Below are positions 6,243 through 15,690 of a stretch of 64,000 bases of DNA, piece after piece. Each line of letters begins with the position of its first letter. The stretch's first letter is position 1. Origin of the DNA: Vreelandella halophila. GTDB taxonomy: Bacteria > Pseudomonadota > Gammaproteobacteria > Pseudomonadales > Oleiphilaceae. The notes beneath the pieces are model-generated. The model was not told where the DNA came from. It did not search any database and saw nothing but the letters and a program-made list of their open reading frames with translations. Where the stretch lies: contig NZ_WMEX01000001.1 of NCBI RefSeq assembly GCF_009856365.1, positions 1 to 64,000 on the forward strand, in the 5' to 3' direction. The position numbers and the translations under genes were made by a program.

Positions 6243-7146
6243 CGAGCAATATCGACGTCAGGTTGAGTTGCTGGTTCGAATCCTGCCACATGTGGCTGAG
6301 GAGGGCTGTTTCGGCCTGAAGGGCGGCACTGCCATCAATCTCTTTGTCAGGGATATGCCCCGTCTATCGGTGGACATCGATCTGACCTATCTGCCCATCG
6401 AGCCATGGGCTCGTTCATTGGCCGAAATCGACGCGGCACTGAAGCGCATTGAATCCCGTATCCAGTCCTCAGAGCCTGACGCTCGGATAACGCGGTCAAC
6501 ACCCGCCAGCCAGGATGAGATCACCAAACTGCTCATCCGCTCCCGGGATGGTGTACAGATCAAAATTGAGGTGACTCCGGTCCTGAGAGGCGCGGTCTAT
6601 GAGGCTCAATGGATGCCGGTCTCACAGTCGGTGGAAGATGATTTTGGCTTTGCAGAGGCACAGGTTCTTTCCTTTGCGGATCTCTATGCCGGGAAGATTA
6701 TTGCGGCCCTGGATCGTCAGCACCCAAGGGATCTGTTTGACGTTCACCATCTACTCGCGACCGAAGGGATCAATGAGTCGCTTCGAGCCGCGCTGATCGT
6801 CTACTTGGTCAGTCATGACCACTCGCCTCATTCCCTGCTTGATCCAATTCGGAAGGACATCACCCAGGATTTCATGCAGAGTTTTGCTGGTATGGCTGAT
6901 GACGGGGTAACTCTGGAACAGTTGATAGAGGCCAGGGAACAGGTGATCGCGGACGTTGTGAAAAACATGCCGGATTCCCACAAGCAGTTTCTTCGGTCAT
7001 TTTACCAACGTAAACCGGACTGGGAGCTGGTTGGGCTCCAAGGAGCCGAAAAGCTTCCCGCTGTACGCTGGCGAGAGCTGAACCTGGATCGATCCGGGGA
7101 GGGGACTTGTGATGCGATCCTGCGTAAGCTTGAAAACGTTATTTGA
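6232..7146 (+). CDS. abiEii: AbiEii-type nucleotidyltransferase toxin (304 aa)
   Basis: It has the DNA polymerase-beta-type nucleotidyltransferase core: KGGTAINLF at about residues 30-38, then SVDIDLTY with the metal-binding Asp48 and Asp50. Later motifs include ITKLLI and FADLYAGKIIAALDRQHPRD followed by LFD. The toxin is bacteriostatic and AbiE modules can block phage growth by abortive infection. The ATG at 6232 is preceded by GGGAGGAAGG inside the end of abiEi, so the genes are coupled. Length and motifs look intact. The module has no mobility gene beside it but lies in the cassette/TA patch. Confidence 0.9.
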   Translation: MAFNEQYRRQVELLVRILPHVAEEGCFGLKGGTAINLFVRDMPRLSVDIDLTYLPIEPWARSLAEIDAALKRIESRIQSSEPDARITRSTPASQDEITKLLIRSRDGVQIKIEVTPVLRGAVYEAQWMPVSQSVEDDFGFAEAQVLSFADLYAGKIIAALDRQHPRDLFDVHHLLATEGINESLRAALIVYLVSHDHSPHSLLDPIRKDITQDFMQSFAGMADDGVTLEQLIEAREQVIADVVKNMPDSHKQFLRSFYQRKPDWELVGLQGAEKLPAVRWRELNLDRSGEGTCDAILRKLENVI

Positions 7147-7160
7147 GTGGTGGAGGGAAT

Positions 7161-7298
7161 ATGGACAACATCAAATTGGAACAGGATGAGCAGGAAGTTC
7201 TGGACGCGTTTGAGGCCGAGGAGTTTGTGTCTGCCCTGGATGACGAGCGTCGCGATTACATCGCTAAAGCTGCAGAAGAATCCCTTAGAGAGGGTTGA
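7161..7298 (+). CDS. Short antitoxin-like protein (45 aa)
   Basis: GGTGGAGGG precedes the ATG at 7161. The peptide MDNIKLEQDEQEVLDAFEAE continuing EFVSALDDERRDYIAKAAEE resembles the short acidic proteins annotated as CopG/BrnA-like antitoxin components, which begin L-x-x-D/E-E-Q-E-x-L-D-x-F-E. No toxin partner follows, and the next coding gene is mltF. It is 14 bp after abiEii and could be a third gene of that operon or an orphan antitoxin. It is too short for a secure family call. Confidence 0.6.
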   Translation: MDNIKLEQDEQEVLDAFEAEEFVSALDDERRDYIAKAAEESLREG

Positions 7299-7402
7299 GC
7301 CTTGAGGCGTTGCAGCGGCGCGCCCTGACAGAATGCTTCCAGGCCGCGCACCGCGTCATCGCCGCCGCCGGTTTGTCGTATTCCTCGTACTCAAGCAATG
7401 TT

Positions 7403-7432
7403 TTGACTGTGTTTAAAGGAAACACATACTAC
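7403..7432 (+). promoter_or_regulatory. Possible promoter for mltF
   Basis: TTGACT (7403-7408) and TACTAC (7427-7432) are separated by 18 bp and lie 35 bp before the mltF ATG. The -35 match is good and the -10 match is moderate. There is no other support. Confidence 0.3.
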
Positions 7433-7466
7433 CCTTTGTTTTGTTGTCTTTCTCTCGGAGCGGCGT

Positions 7467-8852
7467 ATGTACCGAGTCAGGCGTATTGTGTTTCTGGCGG
7501 CCATAGTGGCTGTGGTTGGCTGCACAAATGATCAGGGGCAGGCCCGTACCCTTCAGGCCATCAAGGAGGAGGGGACACTGGTGGTGCTGACCCGTAATGC
7601 GCCGACCACCTGGTATCTGGGGCGGGATGGCAAACCCACGGGGCCCGAGTACGATATGGTCGAGGCCTTTGCCTCGCACCTGGGTGTTGACGTGTCATAC
7701 AACATCAAGCCGTCGATCCGCTCCATCATCGAAGGCATTGAAAACGGCGAAGGGGATCTGGCCGCGGCTGGGTTGACGATTACCCCCAAACGCCAGGAAC
7801 GCTTTCGTTTCGGGCCGCCCTACCAGGATGTGACCCAGCAGGTTGTGTGCCGTCGCGATAACGTCCAGCCCGAGTCTGTTGAGGAGCTGGTGGGGCTGGA
7901 ACTTACTGTGATCGCGGATAGCAGCTATGTGGAGCGACTGGAAGCGCTTAAAGAGAGCCATCCTGAGCTTGAGTGGCAAACCGTGGATAACCGCTCGACT
8001 GAGCAGCTCCTCTACGACGTCTGGCAGCGCGAGATCGACTGCACCATTGCGGACTCCAATATTGTCGATCACAACCGGCGTTACTTCCCGGAGCTGATCG
8101 CGCCGTTCAACCTCAACCGTTCAGAGTCACTGGGCTGGATGATGGCGCAGCCGCGCAAGGACCTTGAGAGCGCCGTTGCGTCCTGGCTGGAATCGTTCAG
8201 GAAGAGCGGGCGTTTGGAGGTCGTGAAAGAGCATTATTACGGCTACTTTGAGGTTTTTGATTACGTGGACACGCGCCGTTTGATCCGCAGGGTCGACGAG
8301 CGCTACCCGAAATACCGAAGCTATTTCGAGACGGCCGCTGAACAATACGATCTTCCTTATATTCTGCTTTCCGCCCAGGGGTATCAGGAGTCGCACTGGC
8401 GTGCACGTGCCCGCAGCCCGACCGGGGTCCGGGGGATCATGATGCTGACGCTGAACACGGCAAAAGAAGTGGGCGTGGATAACCGGCTGGATCCCAAACA
8501 AAGTATCTTCGGGGGTGCCAAATACCTGGCGAAGCTTAAGAATGAGCGCTTCTCGGATAAGGTAGAAGAACCGGACCGCACCTGGCTGGCACTGGCGGCC
8601 TATAACGTCGGGCGTGGCCACCTGCATGATGCCCAGCGGCTGGCGCGGGAACAGGACCTCAATCCGCACCGCTGGGGCGACGTCAAGCAGGTATTACCCC
8701 TGCTTTCGAAGAAGTTCATTTACCAGAATCTCAAATACGGTTATGCGCGAGGTTACGAGCCGGTGCGTTATGTCCAGAGGATTCGCGAGTATCAGCATAT
8801 CCTGGAAAATGAGATTGAGGTGTTGTCAGTCGAGCCGCCGGATCCCGAATAA
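7467..8852 (+). CDS. mltF: Membrane-bound lytic murein transglycosylase F
   Basis: The order of domains is that of MltF: a signal sequence, a family-3 solute-binding-like regulatory domain (about 35-260) and a C-terminal SLT lysozyme-like domain (about 285-440). The catalytic Glu308 lies in YQESHW, followed by SPTGVRGIMMLT and LAAYNVGRGHL, all family hallmarks. It cleaves peptidoglycan glycan strands, making 1,6-anhydro ends, from the inner face of the outer membrane. A Cys at residue 19 (VAVVGC) suggests lipid anchoring. Length is close to the E. coli protein. It stands alone after the AbiE region. Confidence 0.93.
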   Translation: MYRVRRIVFLAAIVAVVGCTNDQGQARTLQAIKEEGTLVVLTRNAPTTWYLGRDGKPTGPEYDMVEAFASHLGVDVSYNIKPSIRSIIEGIENGEGDLAAAGLTITPKRQERFRFGPPYQDVTQQVVCRRDNVQPESVEELVGLELTVIADSSYVERLEALKESHPELEWQTVDNRSTEQLLYDVWQREIDCTIADSNIVDHNRRYFPELIAPFNLNRSESLGWMMAQPRKDLESAVASWLESFRKSGRLEVVKEHYYGYFEVFDYVDTRRLIRRVDERYPKYRSYFETAAEQYDLPYILLSAQGYQESHWRARARSPTGVRGIMMLTLNTAKEVGVDNRLDPKQSIFGGAKYLAKLKNERFSDKVEEPDRTWLALAAYNVGRGHLHDAQRLAREQDLNPHRWGDVKQVLPLLSKKFIYQNLKYGYARGYEPVRYVQRIREYQHILENEIEVLSVEPPDPE

Positions 8853-9041
8853 CAGGGCATGCATCCCGCCCATGTGTCCGGGACTGGCTGATGTCGACTT
8901 TTTTTACATCATTGTTGGAAAACACCGGCAGCACCTGCCGGATCATGGACTAACCCTCTATGTTCCCTGCATTTATTTTTTATGGCCTCAGAATTGCTTT
9001 CAGAGGAAGAGACATTCAATTTCATGCAGAGGAAGCAGTCC

Positions 9042-9674
9042 ATGAAAGCTACAGCATTCACCCGCAAAGGTCTTTTCTTCGGTGCGCTTTTGCTCGCCGC
9101 CGGTACCACAAACGCCAACCTGATTGGTAATGGCAGTTTCGAGAATCCCAATATCGCACCGGGCACCTGGGAATATTTTGAAGGCGCGGACACTGTTGAT
9201 GTGCCGGATTGGGAAGGCAACAGCATCGAAATCTGGGATAGCGGCATGGTCAGTTTTGAGGCCAAAGAGGGCGATCAGTTCGCCGAACTGAATGCTCACC
9301 CCGACCTTGGTTCAGATTTCGGTATCTACCAGGACTTCAGTACTGTCACCGGGCAATGGTATGACCTCTCGTTTGCATACCGTGCTCGCGTAAACAGCCT
9401 CGAAGTTTTCAGCGTCGCGGTTACTGACATGATCATCAACAACCTGAGCGAAACAATGGATGACCACACCACGTCAGGTTGGTCGGTTTATGAAGGATCG
9501 TTTAAGGCGACCTCTGCCAGCTCACGCCTGAAGTTCGCCAGTGTCGCCCCGGACGGAACACTCGGCAACTTTCTGGATGACGTATCCGTGACAGCCTCGG
9601 TGCCTGAGCCCGGCACCCTCGCGCTGCTCGGACTCGGTCTGGCGGGCCTTGGTATCTCAGCGCGTCGTCGATAA
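9042..9674 (+). CDS. DUF642-like exported protein with PEP-CTERM sorting signal (210 aa)
   Basis: A signal peptide (MKATAFTRKGLFFGALLLAA) leads to a beta-rich domain opening NLIGNGSFENPN and containing QFAELNAHPDLGSDFGIYQD, the pattern of DUF642/galactose-binding-like exported proteins. The end is a textbook PEP-CTERM tail: VPEPGTLALLGLGLAGLG followed by an Arg cluster. Such tails are recognised by exosortase, so the organism should encode an exosortase elsewhere; none is in the window. The ATG at 9042 was chosen because AGAGGAAG precedes it and the signal peptide then starts correctly; upstream ATGs exist at 8982 and 9024. Confidence 0.88.
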   Translation: MKATAFTRKGLFFGALLLAAGTTNANLIGNGSFENPNIAPGTWEYFEGADTVDVPDWEGNSIEIWDSGMVSFEAKEGDQFAELNAHPDLGSDFGIYQDFSTVTGQWYDLSFAYRARVNSLEVFSVAVTDMIINNLSETMDDHTTSGWSVYEGSFKATSASSRLKFASVAPDGTLGNFLDDVSVTASVPEPGTLALLGLGLAGLGISARRR

Positions 9675-9746
9675 GTTGTCCCCTTTAGCGGGCGCGGCGA
9701 CATCCCTGAGAGTGCGCCCACCATGCTGACGCCTTTTGGTTTCATC

Positions 9747-9773
9747 ACGGGCCGGTCATTATGAACGGCCCGT
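9747..9773. terminator. Inverted repeat after the PEP-CTERM gene
   Basis: Perfect 8-bp arms ACGGGCCG and CGGCCCGT flank an 11-base loop 73 bp after the stop codon. No T run follows, so it would be a weak or factor-dependent terminator. The rest of 9675-9964 holds a small palindrome AGGAAAACTTTCCT at 9860-9873 and nothing else I can name. Confidence 0.4.
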
Positions 9774-9964
9774 TCACCTCCCACGAACGTCTCCCGGCAG
9801 CCTTATTCAGGGGTCATCCGGTTGCTTGAACCAATCTGCCACACAGGCGCGCCTTGCAAAGGAAAACTTTCCTGAATGCTGCGGGGATTCGCTGACTGGA
9901 ATCGTTTGTGAATGCGGGGCCATCGATTATTCTGGCTACTTGAGCCCCCTTCCCGAGTAACGCG

Positions 9965-11080
9965 ATGAAACAATGGTCAAGAGCAACCCTGCAGGAACAT
10001 CGTTCAGCGCTCACCGCTGCATTGATTCTGCTGGGCGTGATTCTCTGGATGCTCTCGGGCACGCTCCGGGATTCGACATCCCAGATCGAGCCGTCGGTGT
10101 CGGACAAGGCTGATAACCGCATGTCCGTGCGCGTCCTGGAGTCCACCAACCAGACCATTCGGGACCAGATCATCATCAGTGGTCGAACGCTGGCCGACCG
10201 ATCGGTGGCTGTGAAAGCGGAAACCGACGGCGTTGTCCAGAGGCTCCATTTCGAGCGCGGCGATCGGGTGAACGAAGGCGATATGCTGGTTGAGCTGGCC
10301 ATGGAAGATCGCGAAGCTCGCTTGCTCGAGGCGCGCTCCCTGGTGGAGCAGCGTGAGATCGAGTATCGCGGCGCGCAGGCGTTGCGACAGAAGGACTCGA
10401 TTGCAGAGAACGAGCTGGCCCGGGCAAAAGCAGCGCTGGAGTCGGCGCGGGCTCAGCTCAGGATGGCGCTGGAGGAAGCCAGGCGCACACGGCTGAAAGC
10501 GCCCATTGAGGGTGTTGTGGAAACCCGGGACGTTGAGGTGGGCGATTTCCTGAACCGCGGCGCACCCGTGACCACCCTTGTGGATCTCAACCCGATCCGT
10601 GTGAAAGGCTCTCTGTCGGAACGCTATCTGAATCGCATCGAGCCCGGAAGCCCTGCCAGCGTGACACTGATCAACGGCTCCGAGCACGAGGGCGAGGTGG
10701 CCTTTGTGGGTCGTGTCGCCAGTCCAAAAACCCGGACCTTCCCGGTTGAAGTGGTTATCGACAACCCCGAGGGGGACATCATTGAAGGGCTTACCGCCGA
10801 AGTCACCCTCTCTGCGGGAACCGTGGTCGCCCACCGTCTGCCTTCGTCAATATTGACTCTGGCGGATGACGGCACACTCGGCGTTAAGGGGGTGAGCGAC
10901 AACAGCGAGGTCGTCTTTTACCCGGTGGAGGTTGTGCGTGACACGCCCGAGGGCGTGTGGCTCACCGGACTCCCCGAGACGGTCCAGCTCATCGTCGTGG
11001 GGCAGGAATTCGTCAGTGCCGGTCAGAAGGTCGAAACCGTGCCCTATGAAGGCCTGGCTGCGCCAGGAGCATCGGGATGA
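9965..11080 (+). CDS. RND efflux periplasmic adaptor (membrane fusion protein, 371 aa)
   Basis: An N-terminal anchor helix (ALTAALILLGVILWMLSG) is followed by a biotinyl-lipoyl half-motif (VQRLHFERGDRVNEGDMLVE), an alpha-helical hairpin (about 125-170), the second lipoyl half (APIEGVVETRDVEVGDFLNR) and beta-barrel and membrane-proximal domains. These are the parts of HlyD/AcrA-type adaptors that bridge an inner-membrane pump to an outer-membrane channel. The gene overlaps the pump gene by four bases (ATGA), so they form one operon. No outer-membrane factor gene is adjacent. Substrate unknown. Confidence 0.92.
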   Translation: MKQWSRATLQEHRSALTAALILLGVILWMLSGTLRDSTSQIEPSVSDKADNRMSVRVLESTNQTIRDQIIISGRTLADRSVAVKAETDGVVQRLHFERGDRVNEGDMLVELAMEDREARLLEARSLVEQREIEYRGAQALRQKDSIAENELARAKAALESARAQLRMALEEARRTRLKAPIEGVVETRDVEVGDFLNRGAPVTTLVDLNPIRVKGSLSERYLNRIEPGSPASVTLINGSEHEGEVAFVGRVASPKTRTFPVEVVIDNPEGDIIEGLTAEVTLSAGTVVAHRLPSSILTLADDGTLGVKGVSDNSEVVFYPVEVVRDTPEGVWLTGLPETVQLIVVGQEFVSAGQKVETVPYEGLAAPGASG

Positions 11081-14000
11081 GCGGCTGGATTGAATGGCTG
11101 TTCACCCGCCACCGGGCCGTATTATCCGCACTGGCGCTCTTGTTGATTGCAGGGACCTGGGCCTACACCGATATCGCCAAGGAGGCGGAGCCGGATGTGG
11201 ACATTCCCTTCATCTTCGTTCATCTGGGCCTGGAGGGGGTATCACCCGAGGATGCCGAGCGCCTGCTGATCCGGCCCATGGAGGTGGAGCTGCGTGGCAT
11301 TGATGGGCTGAAGGAAATGCAGGCGACCGCCACCGAAGGCGGTGGTCAGATCGTGCTGGAATTCGACGCCGGTTTTAATGCTGATGCGGTGCTCCAGGAC
11401 GTTAAGGATGCTGTCGACAAAGCCGAGCCGGAACTCCCTGCCAATGCCGACGACCCTGTGGTCGAGGAGGTCAACACCAGTATCTTCCCGGTGTTGCTGG
11501 TCACACTCGCTGGCGATCTGCCGGAACGAACGCTTCAGCAGCTGGCTCGCACCACCCGGGATGAAATCGAGTCCATCACCAGTGTGCTGGATGTGACCAT
11601 CGCGGGTGAGCGCGAGGAGGTCGTGGAGGTCATCGTCGATCCACTGAAAGTGGAAAGCTACGGCTTACAGGTCGGCGAGATTATCCAGTACCTGAGTCGC
11701 TCCAATCGGCTCGTGGCCACGGGGAATCTGGATACCGGGGAAGGGCGCTTCGCGATCAAGGTGCCGGGGCTGTTCGAGACCGCTGAGGACGTGCTCAACA
11801 TGCCGGTGAAGGTCGACGGCGATGCCGTCGTGCGATTTCGCGACATTGCTTCGGTCAAGCGGACCTTCAAGGACGCCGATGGGCATGCCCGCGTGGACGG
11901 CTTGCCGGCGGTGACGCTTGAGGTCACCAAGCGCACCGGTGAGAACGTGATCGATACAGTGGCGGCGGTGCGCGCCAAAGTTGATGCCCTGGAAGCCGAC
12001 TGGCCTTCGAATCTGGTGGTCTCCTACAGCCAGGATCAGTCCGAGTTCATCGAGATGATGCTCACGGACCTGGAGAACCACGTTGTCAGCGCCGTGGTGC
12101 TGGTGATGGTTGTGGTTGTCGGCGTACTGGGGCTGCGCTCCGGGCTGCTGGTGGGCATTTCCATTCCGGGGTCCTTCCTGGCCAGCATTCTTGTTCTCCA
12201 TCTGCTCGGTTATACCGTGAACATGGTGGTGCTGTTCGCGTTGATCCTGGCCATCGGGGTTCTGGTGGACGGTGCCATCATGGTGGTGGAGTACGCCGAA
12301 CGCCACATGGCAGCCGGTGAAAGCCGCTACCGTGCCTATGTCCTGGCGGTGCGGCGCATGAGCAGCCCCATTGTGTCAGCCACCCTGACCACGCTGGCCG
12401 CCTTCGTGCCGATGCTGTTCTGGCCCGGGCTTGTGGGTGAGTTCATGCGCTACTTCCCCATCACCCTCATAACGACGCTGACAGCTTCCCTGCTGATGGC
12501 GCTGATCTTTGTGCCCACCCTTGGAGCCCATATGGGCAGGGCCGGTGCTGAAGCAGCATGGCAACGGCGCAACCTGCAGGCGGCTGAAAACGGTGACCTG
12601 AGTCAGATTACCGGCCCGGCTCGGCATTACCTCAGGGTGCTGGACAAAGCATTGGATCATCCGGGGCGCGTGCTGGGGCTTACCCTCGTGGGCCTGCTTG
12701 CTGCCTGGTTGCTCTACGGTGCTTTCGGTAAGGGCGTCGAATTCTTCCCCAAGGTGGAGCCGGATTTCGCGACCCTGATGGTCCATGCCAGGGGTAACCT
12801 CTCCGTTGAGCAGAAGGACGCTTTGGTTCGCGAAGTGGAGGCCGAAGTGCTCGCTTTCGATGAGGCTTTCGAGAGTGTCTACGCACGCACCGCCGGCGAC
12901 AGTGGCTTCAGTTTCATGGGCGACGTGGCTGAAGATGTAATTGGACGTGTTTCCATCGAATTTGATGACTGGGACAAGCGCCCGCCCGCCAATGAGATCC
13001 TGCAGGCGATTCGCGAACGCACGGATCAGCTGGCCGGGGTTCAGGTCGAAGTGCGTAAGCTGGAGGCCGGCCCGCCCGTCGGGAAACCGGTTCAGTTACT
13101 GTTGAGCGCGAACAATCCGGGCCTCCTGCCAGAGGCGGTTGGAATCGTGAGCCAGCGTTTCAGGTCCCTGAAGGGACTGACGGACATCGAGGATGACCGC
13201 CCGTTGCCCGGGATCGAGTGGGAGCTGCAGGTGGATCGTGCCCAGGCGGCCAAGTTCGGGCTTGATGTCACCACCATTGGCAACGCTGCCCAGCTGGTCA
13301 CCAATGGATTGCGCATCGGCAGCTATCGGCCCGACGACACGGATGAAGAGATCGACATTGTGGTGCGCTACCCCGAACGTTGGCGGACCCTGGACCAGCT
13401 GGATCAGCTCCGGGTTACCACGGCTGGCGGAGCGGTGCCCATCAGCAACTTCATCGAGCGCCGGGCCGAACCCAAGGTGGATAACCTGCGACGGGTGGAC
13501 GCCGTTCGTGCCATGTCGGTGCGCGCGAATACCGCCCCCGGCGTGCTCGCCGACGATAAGGTCCGCGAGCTGCGCGATTGGCTTGCCACGGATCCGCTTC
13601 CGGATGGCGTCAGCTATGAGTTCAAGGGGGAGGATGAGGAGCAGCGTGCTGCTGAAGCGTTTCTTGTTCGTGCCCTTTTCGTCGCGCTTTTCCTGATGGC
13701 CGTGATTCTGGTGACCCAGTTCAACAGCTTCTTCAGCGCCGCCCTGGTGCTTTCCGCCGTGGTGGTCTCAACCATCGGGGCCTTCCTCGGGCTGCTGCTG
13801 ACGAATCAGGCCTTCTCCATTGTCGTAACCGGTATGGGCATCATTGCGCTTGCCGGGGTTGTGGTGAACGACAACATCGTGCTGATTGATACCCACGACC
13901 GGCTCCAGAAGCGCGTCGCCGACCCACGGGAAGTCATACTGCGCACCGGCCTGCTGCGACTGCGCCCGGTGGTGCTGACCACCGTCACCACGATTCTGGG

Positions 14001-14199
14001 CCTGATGCCCATGATGCTGCGCGTGAATATTGACCTGTTTAACCGCGAAGTGGCCTTTGGGGCGCCCATTACCGAATGGTGGCTGAGTCTGGCCACGGCC
14101 ATTGTGTTCGGGCTGGCCTTTGCGACGATCCTGACGCTGATTATTACGCCCTGTGCTCTGATGGCGCGGGTCAAACTGCGGCAACGCGCCTGGGGCTGA
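11077..14199 (+). CDS. RND efflux transporter permease (AcrB family, 1040 aa)
   Basis: Full-length RND pump: an N-terminal helix (AVLSALALLLIAGTWAYTDI), a large periplasmic porter domain, six helices from about residue 335, a second porter half and six more helices to the C-terminus. Helix 4 carries LAIGVLVDGAIMVVEYAERH, so only Asp398 is present where AcrB has two adjacent Asp residues; this D-G variant recurs in some pump clades. It should export toxic compounds by proton antiport with the adaptor encoded just upstream. No regulator gene is adjacent. Confidence 0.93.
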   Translation: MSGWIEWLFTRHRAVLSALALLLIAGTWAYTDIAKEAEPDVDIPFIFVHLGLEGVSPEDAERLLIRPMEVELRGIDGLKEMQATATEGGGQIVLEFDAGFNADAVLQDVKDAVDKAEPELPANADDPVVEEVNTSIFPVLLVTLAGDLPERTLQQLARTTRDEIESITSVLDVTIAGEREEVVEVIVDPLKVESYGLQVGEIIQYLSRSNRLVATGNLDTGEGRFAIKVPGLFETAEDVLNMPVKVDGDAVVRFRDIASVKRTFKDADGHARVDGLPAVTLEVTKRTGENVIDTVAAVRAKVDALEADWPSNLVVSYSQDQSEFIEMMLTDLENHVVSAVVLVMVVVVGVLGLRSGLLVGISIPGSFLASILVLHLLGYTVNMVVLFALILAIGVLVDGAIMVVEYAERHMAAGESRYRAYVLAVRRMSSPIVSATLTTLAAFVPMLFWPGLVGEFMRYFPITLITTLTASLLMALIFVPTLGAHMGRAGAEAAWQRRNLQAAENGDLSQITGPARHYLRVLDKALDHPGRVLGLTLVGLLAAWLLYGAFGKGVEFFPKVEPDFATLMVHARGNLSVEQKDALVREVEAEVLAFDEAFESVYARTAGDSGFSFMGDVAEDVIGRVSIEFDDWDKRPPANEILQAIRERTDQLAGVQVEVRKLEAGPPVGKPVQLLLSANNPGLLPEAVGIVSQRFRSLKGLTDIEDDRPLPGIEWELQVDRAQAAKFGLDVTTIGNAAQLVTNGLRIGSYRPDDTDEEIDIVVRYPERWRTLDQLDQLRVTTAGGAVPISNFIERRAEPKVDNLRRVDAVRAMSVRANTAPGVLADDKVRELRDWLATDPLPDGVSYEFKGEDEEQRAAEAFLVRALFVALFLMAVILVTQFNSFFSAALVLSAVVVSTIGAFLGLLLTNQAFSIVVTGMGIIALAGVVVNDNIVLIDTHDRLQKRVADPREVILRTGLLRLRPVVLTTVTTILGLMPMMLRVNIDLFNREVAFGAPITEWWLSLATAIVFGLAFATILTLIITPCALMARVKLRQRAWG

Positions 14200-14241
14200 G
14201 CTCATGCTCGTTGATTAAATTGTGCGGTTCACCATCTCCGT

Positions 14242-15648
14242 TCAACCGCCGGTGTTGAACAGGTGGAAGTACTGCAGAAGGATCTCGTTGCCCATGGTTC
14301 TGCCGACCGCGTCGGCCGCGGCGTTGTGGGGCGCCTCCAGGTCGCGGATGCGGTAGGAGAGGGTCCACTGGCTTTTGATGGGGTGGTTCCAGTACTGCAG
14401 CCCCAGGGTCAACGTGGAGAACCGCCGCTCCGGATGTCCCTGGTTGGCGAATTCATCCGCATCGAATTCGTTGAGCCGGTTCAGGACGTCGTAGCGCGCC
14501 TGTAGCGCCAGCTTGTTGGGCTTTACGAACCAGGCGGCGTCCAGGTACCAGCCGTCGAACTCGTTGTCCTCGCCGGGGGCCATCCGCGGAGTGACGTCGC
14601 CGATGTCCTCACCCGGGTTCGCGAAGGGCGGATTGGTGCCGTTGTAGACCATGCCGTTGCCGAAGACGTACTCCCCGGAGAAGCGCCAGGGCTGGCGGTA
14701 GTAGTGGAAGCCCAGGCCGTAGCGGTTGCGTTCGAACTCGTCGCCTTCGTCGATGGTGCCGTCCCCGCCGGCATCGAAGACCCGCTCCCCCTGCTGGCCC
14801 CAGGCGAAGAACTTGATGTCCTCCCGGCGCGGGTTGCCGCGGTGGACGCCGTCGAAGACGTAGGCAGCCTGGGCGCGCATGTAGAGGTCGCGGTTGTCGT
14901 CGTTGTCGCTGCGGTTGATGCCGTTGCCATTGCCCAGCCCGGCGGCCCAGGTGCCCTCCCAGTGCTCGGAGATCCGGAACTCGTCGAAGGCCATGGCGCC
15001 GATATCGCGGTAGGAGCTGATGGAGCCGTCGAAGCCGGTGAGGCTCTCGTCATTACCACCAGGGTTCTGGCGCACGTACCGCTCCAGGACCTGCTGCCGG
15101 CTCACCTCCGAGAAGCTGATGTAGTCGTAGGCGGGAATTGCGCGCAGCCCCTCGTCCACCAGCGGCCACTGGAACTGGCCGATACGCAGGCTGACACCGG
15201 GCTCCCAGATGTCGTCGCTGCCGCCGCCAGCGAAATGGCGGAAGGTCATGGAGGCATCGGTGAGCTGGGGGCTGGGGCTGCCGCCGTCGGGGTCGGCCAG
15301 GCGGGTGATGCCGTTGTTGCCCCACTCGGTGAGGAAGAAGTAGTGGATGTCCTCGTCAGTGTTGTTCAACGCTCCGCGCACGCCAACCCGAGCCTGGGAG
15401 AGGTTGAAGCCGGAGCTGCTGGAGCGGTCCGGGGAGAGAGTGTTGAAGATGGGGCGCTGACCGTTGGGTGCCTTGTCGCTGTCGTCGATGTCGCGGTAGG
15501 TCGGCTGGATGAAGCCGAAGACCGACATGGTCGGGGCGCCCTCGGGCGCCTCGGCGCTGTTGAGTACCAGCCAGTTGGCGGCGCCGGCTGGCGCGGTGAC
15601 CAGGGCCAGCGCCGTCGCGAGCGCGAGGCGCACGTGGGTGCCGTTCAT
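14242..15648 (-). CDS. Outer-membrane porin of the tsdBA operon (468 aa)
   Basis: A signal peptide (MNGTHVRLALATALALVTAP, ending AGA) precedes a mature protein rich in Gly, Asp and aromatics with FGFIQPTYRDIDD near the start and repeated amphipathic strands, like phosphate-selective (O/P-type) porins. It ends FHLFNTGG rather than in a terminal Phe. GAGGAATCC precedes the ATG at 15648, which I prefer to an ATG ten codons upstream. It is the third gene after the two cytochromes with a 42-bp gap. It probably admits the sulfur oxyanion used by the cytochromes; this is inference from context. Confidence 0.75.
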   Translation of the reverse strand: MNGTHVRLALATALALVTAPAGAANWLVLNSAEAPEGAPTMSVFGFIQPTYRDIDDSDKAPNGQRPIFNTLSPDRSSSSGFNLSQARVGVRGALNNTDEDIHYFFLTEWGNNGITRLADPDGGSPSPQLTDASMTFRHFAGGGSDDIWEPGVSLRIGQFQWPLVDEGLRAIPAYDYISFSEVSRQQVLERYVRQNPGGNDESLTGFDGSISSYRDIGAMAFDEFRISEHWEGTWAAGLGNGNGINRSDNDDNRDLYMRAQAAYVFDGVHRGNPRREDIKFFAWGQQGERVFDAGGDGTIDEGDEFERNRYGLGFHYYRQPWRFSGEYVFGNGMVYNGTNPPFANPGEDIGDVTPRMAPGEDNEFDGWYLDAAWFVKPNKLALQARYDVLNRLNEFDADEFANQGHPERRFSTLTLGLQYWNHPIKSQWTLSYRIRDLEAPHNAAADAVGRTMGNEILLQYFHLFNTGG

Positions 15649-15690
15649 GATGGATTCCTCGTGGCTGTTCGCGATCACATGTCCGGGTCG

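Noticed and set aside
10004-10834. A 276-residue minus-strand frame opposite the RND adaptor, with others like it opposite the pump gene
   Set aside because: They are rich in His, Gln, Arg and Pro, typical of antisense shadows; the plus-strand genes are unambiguous.
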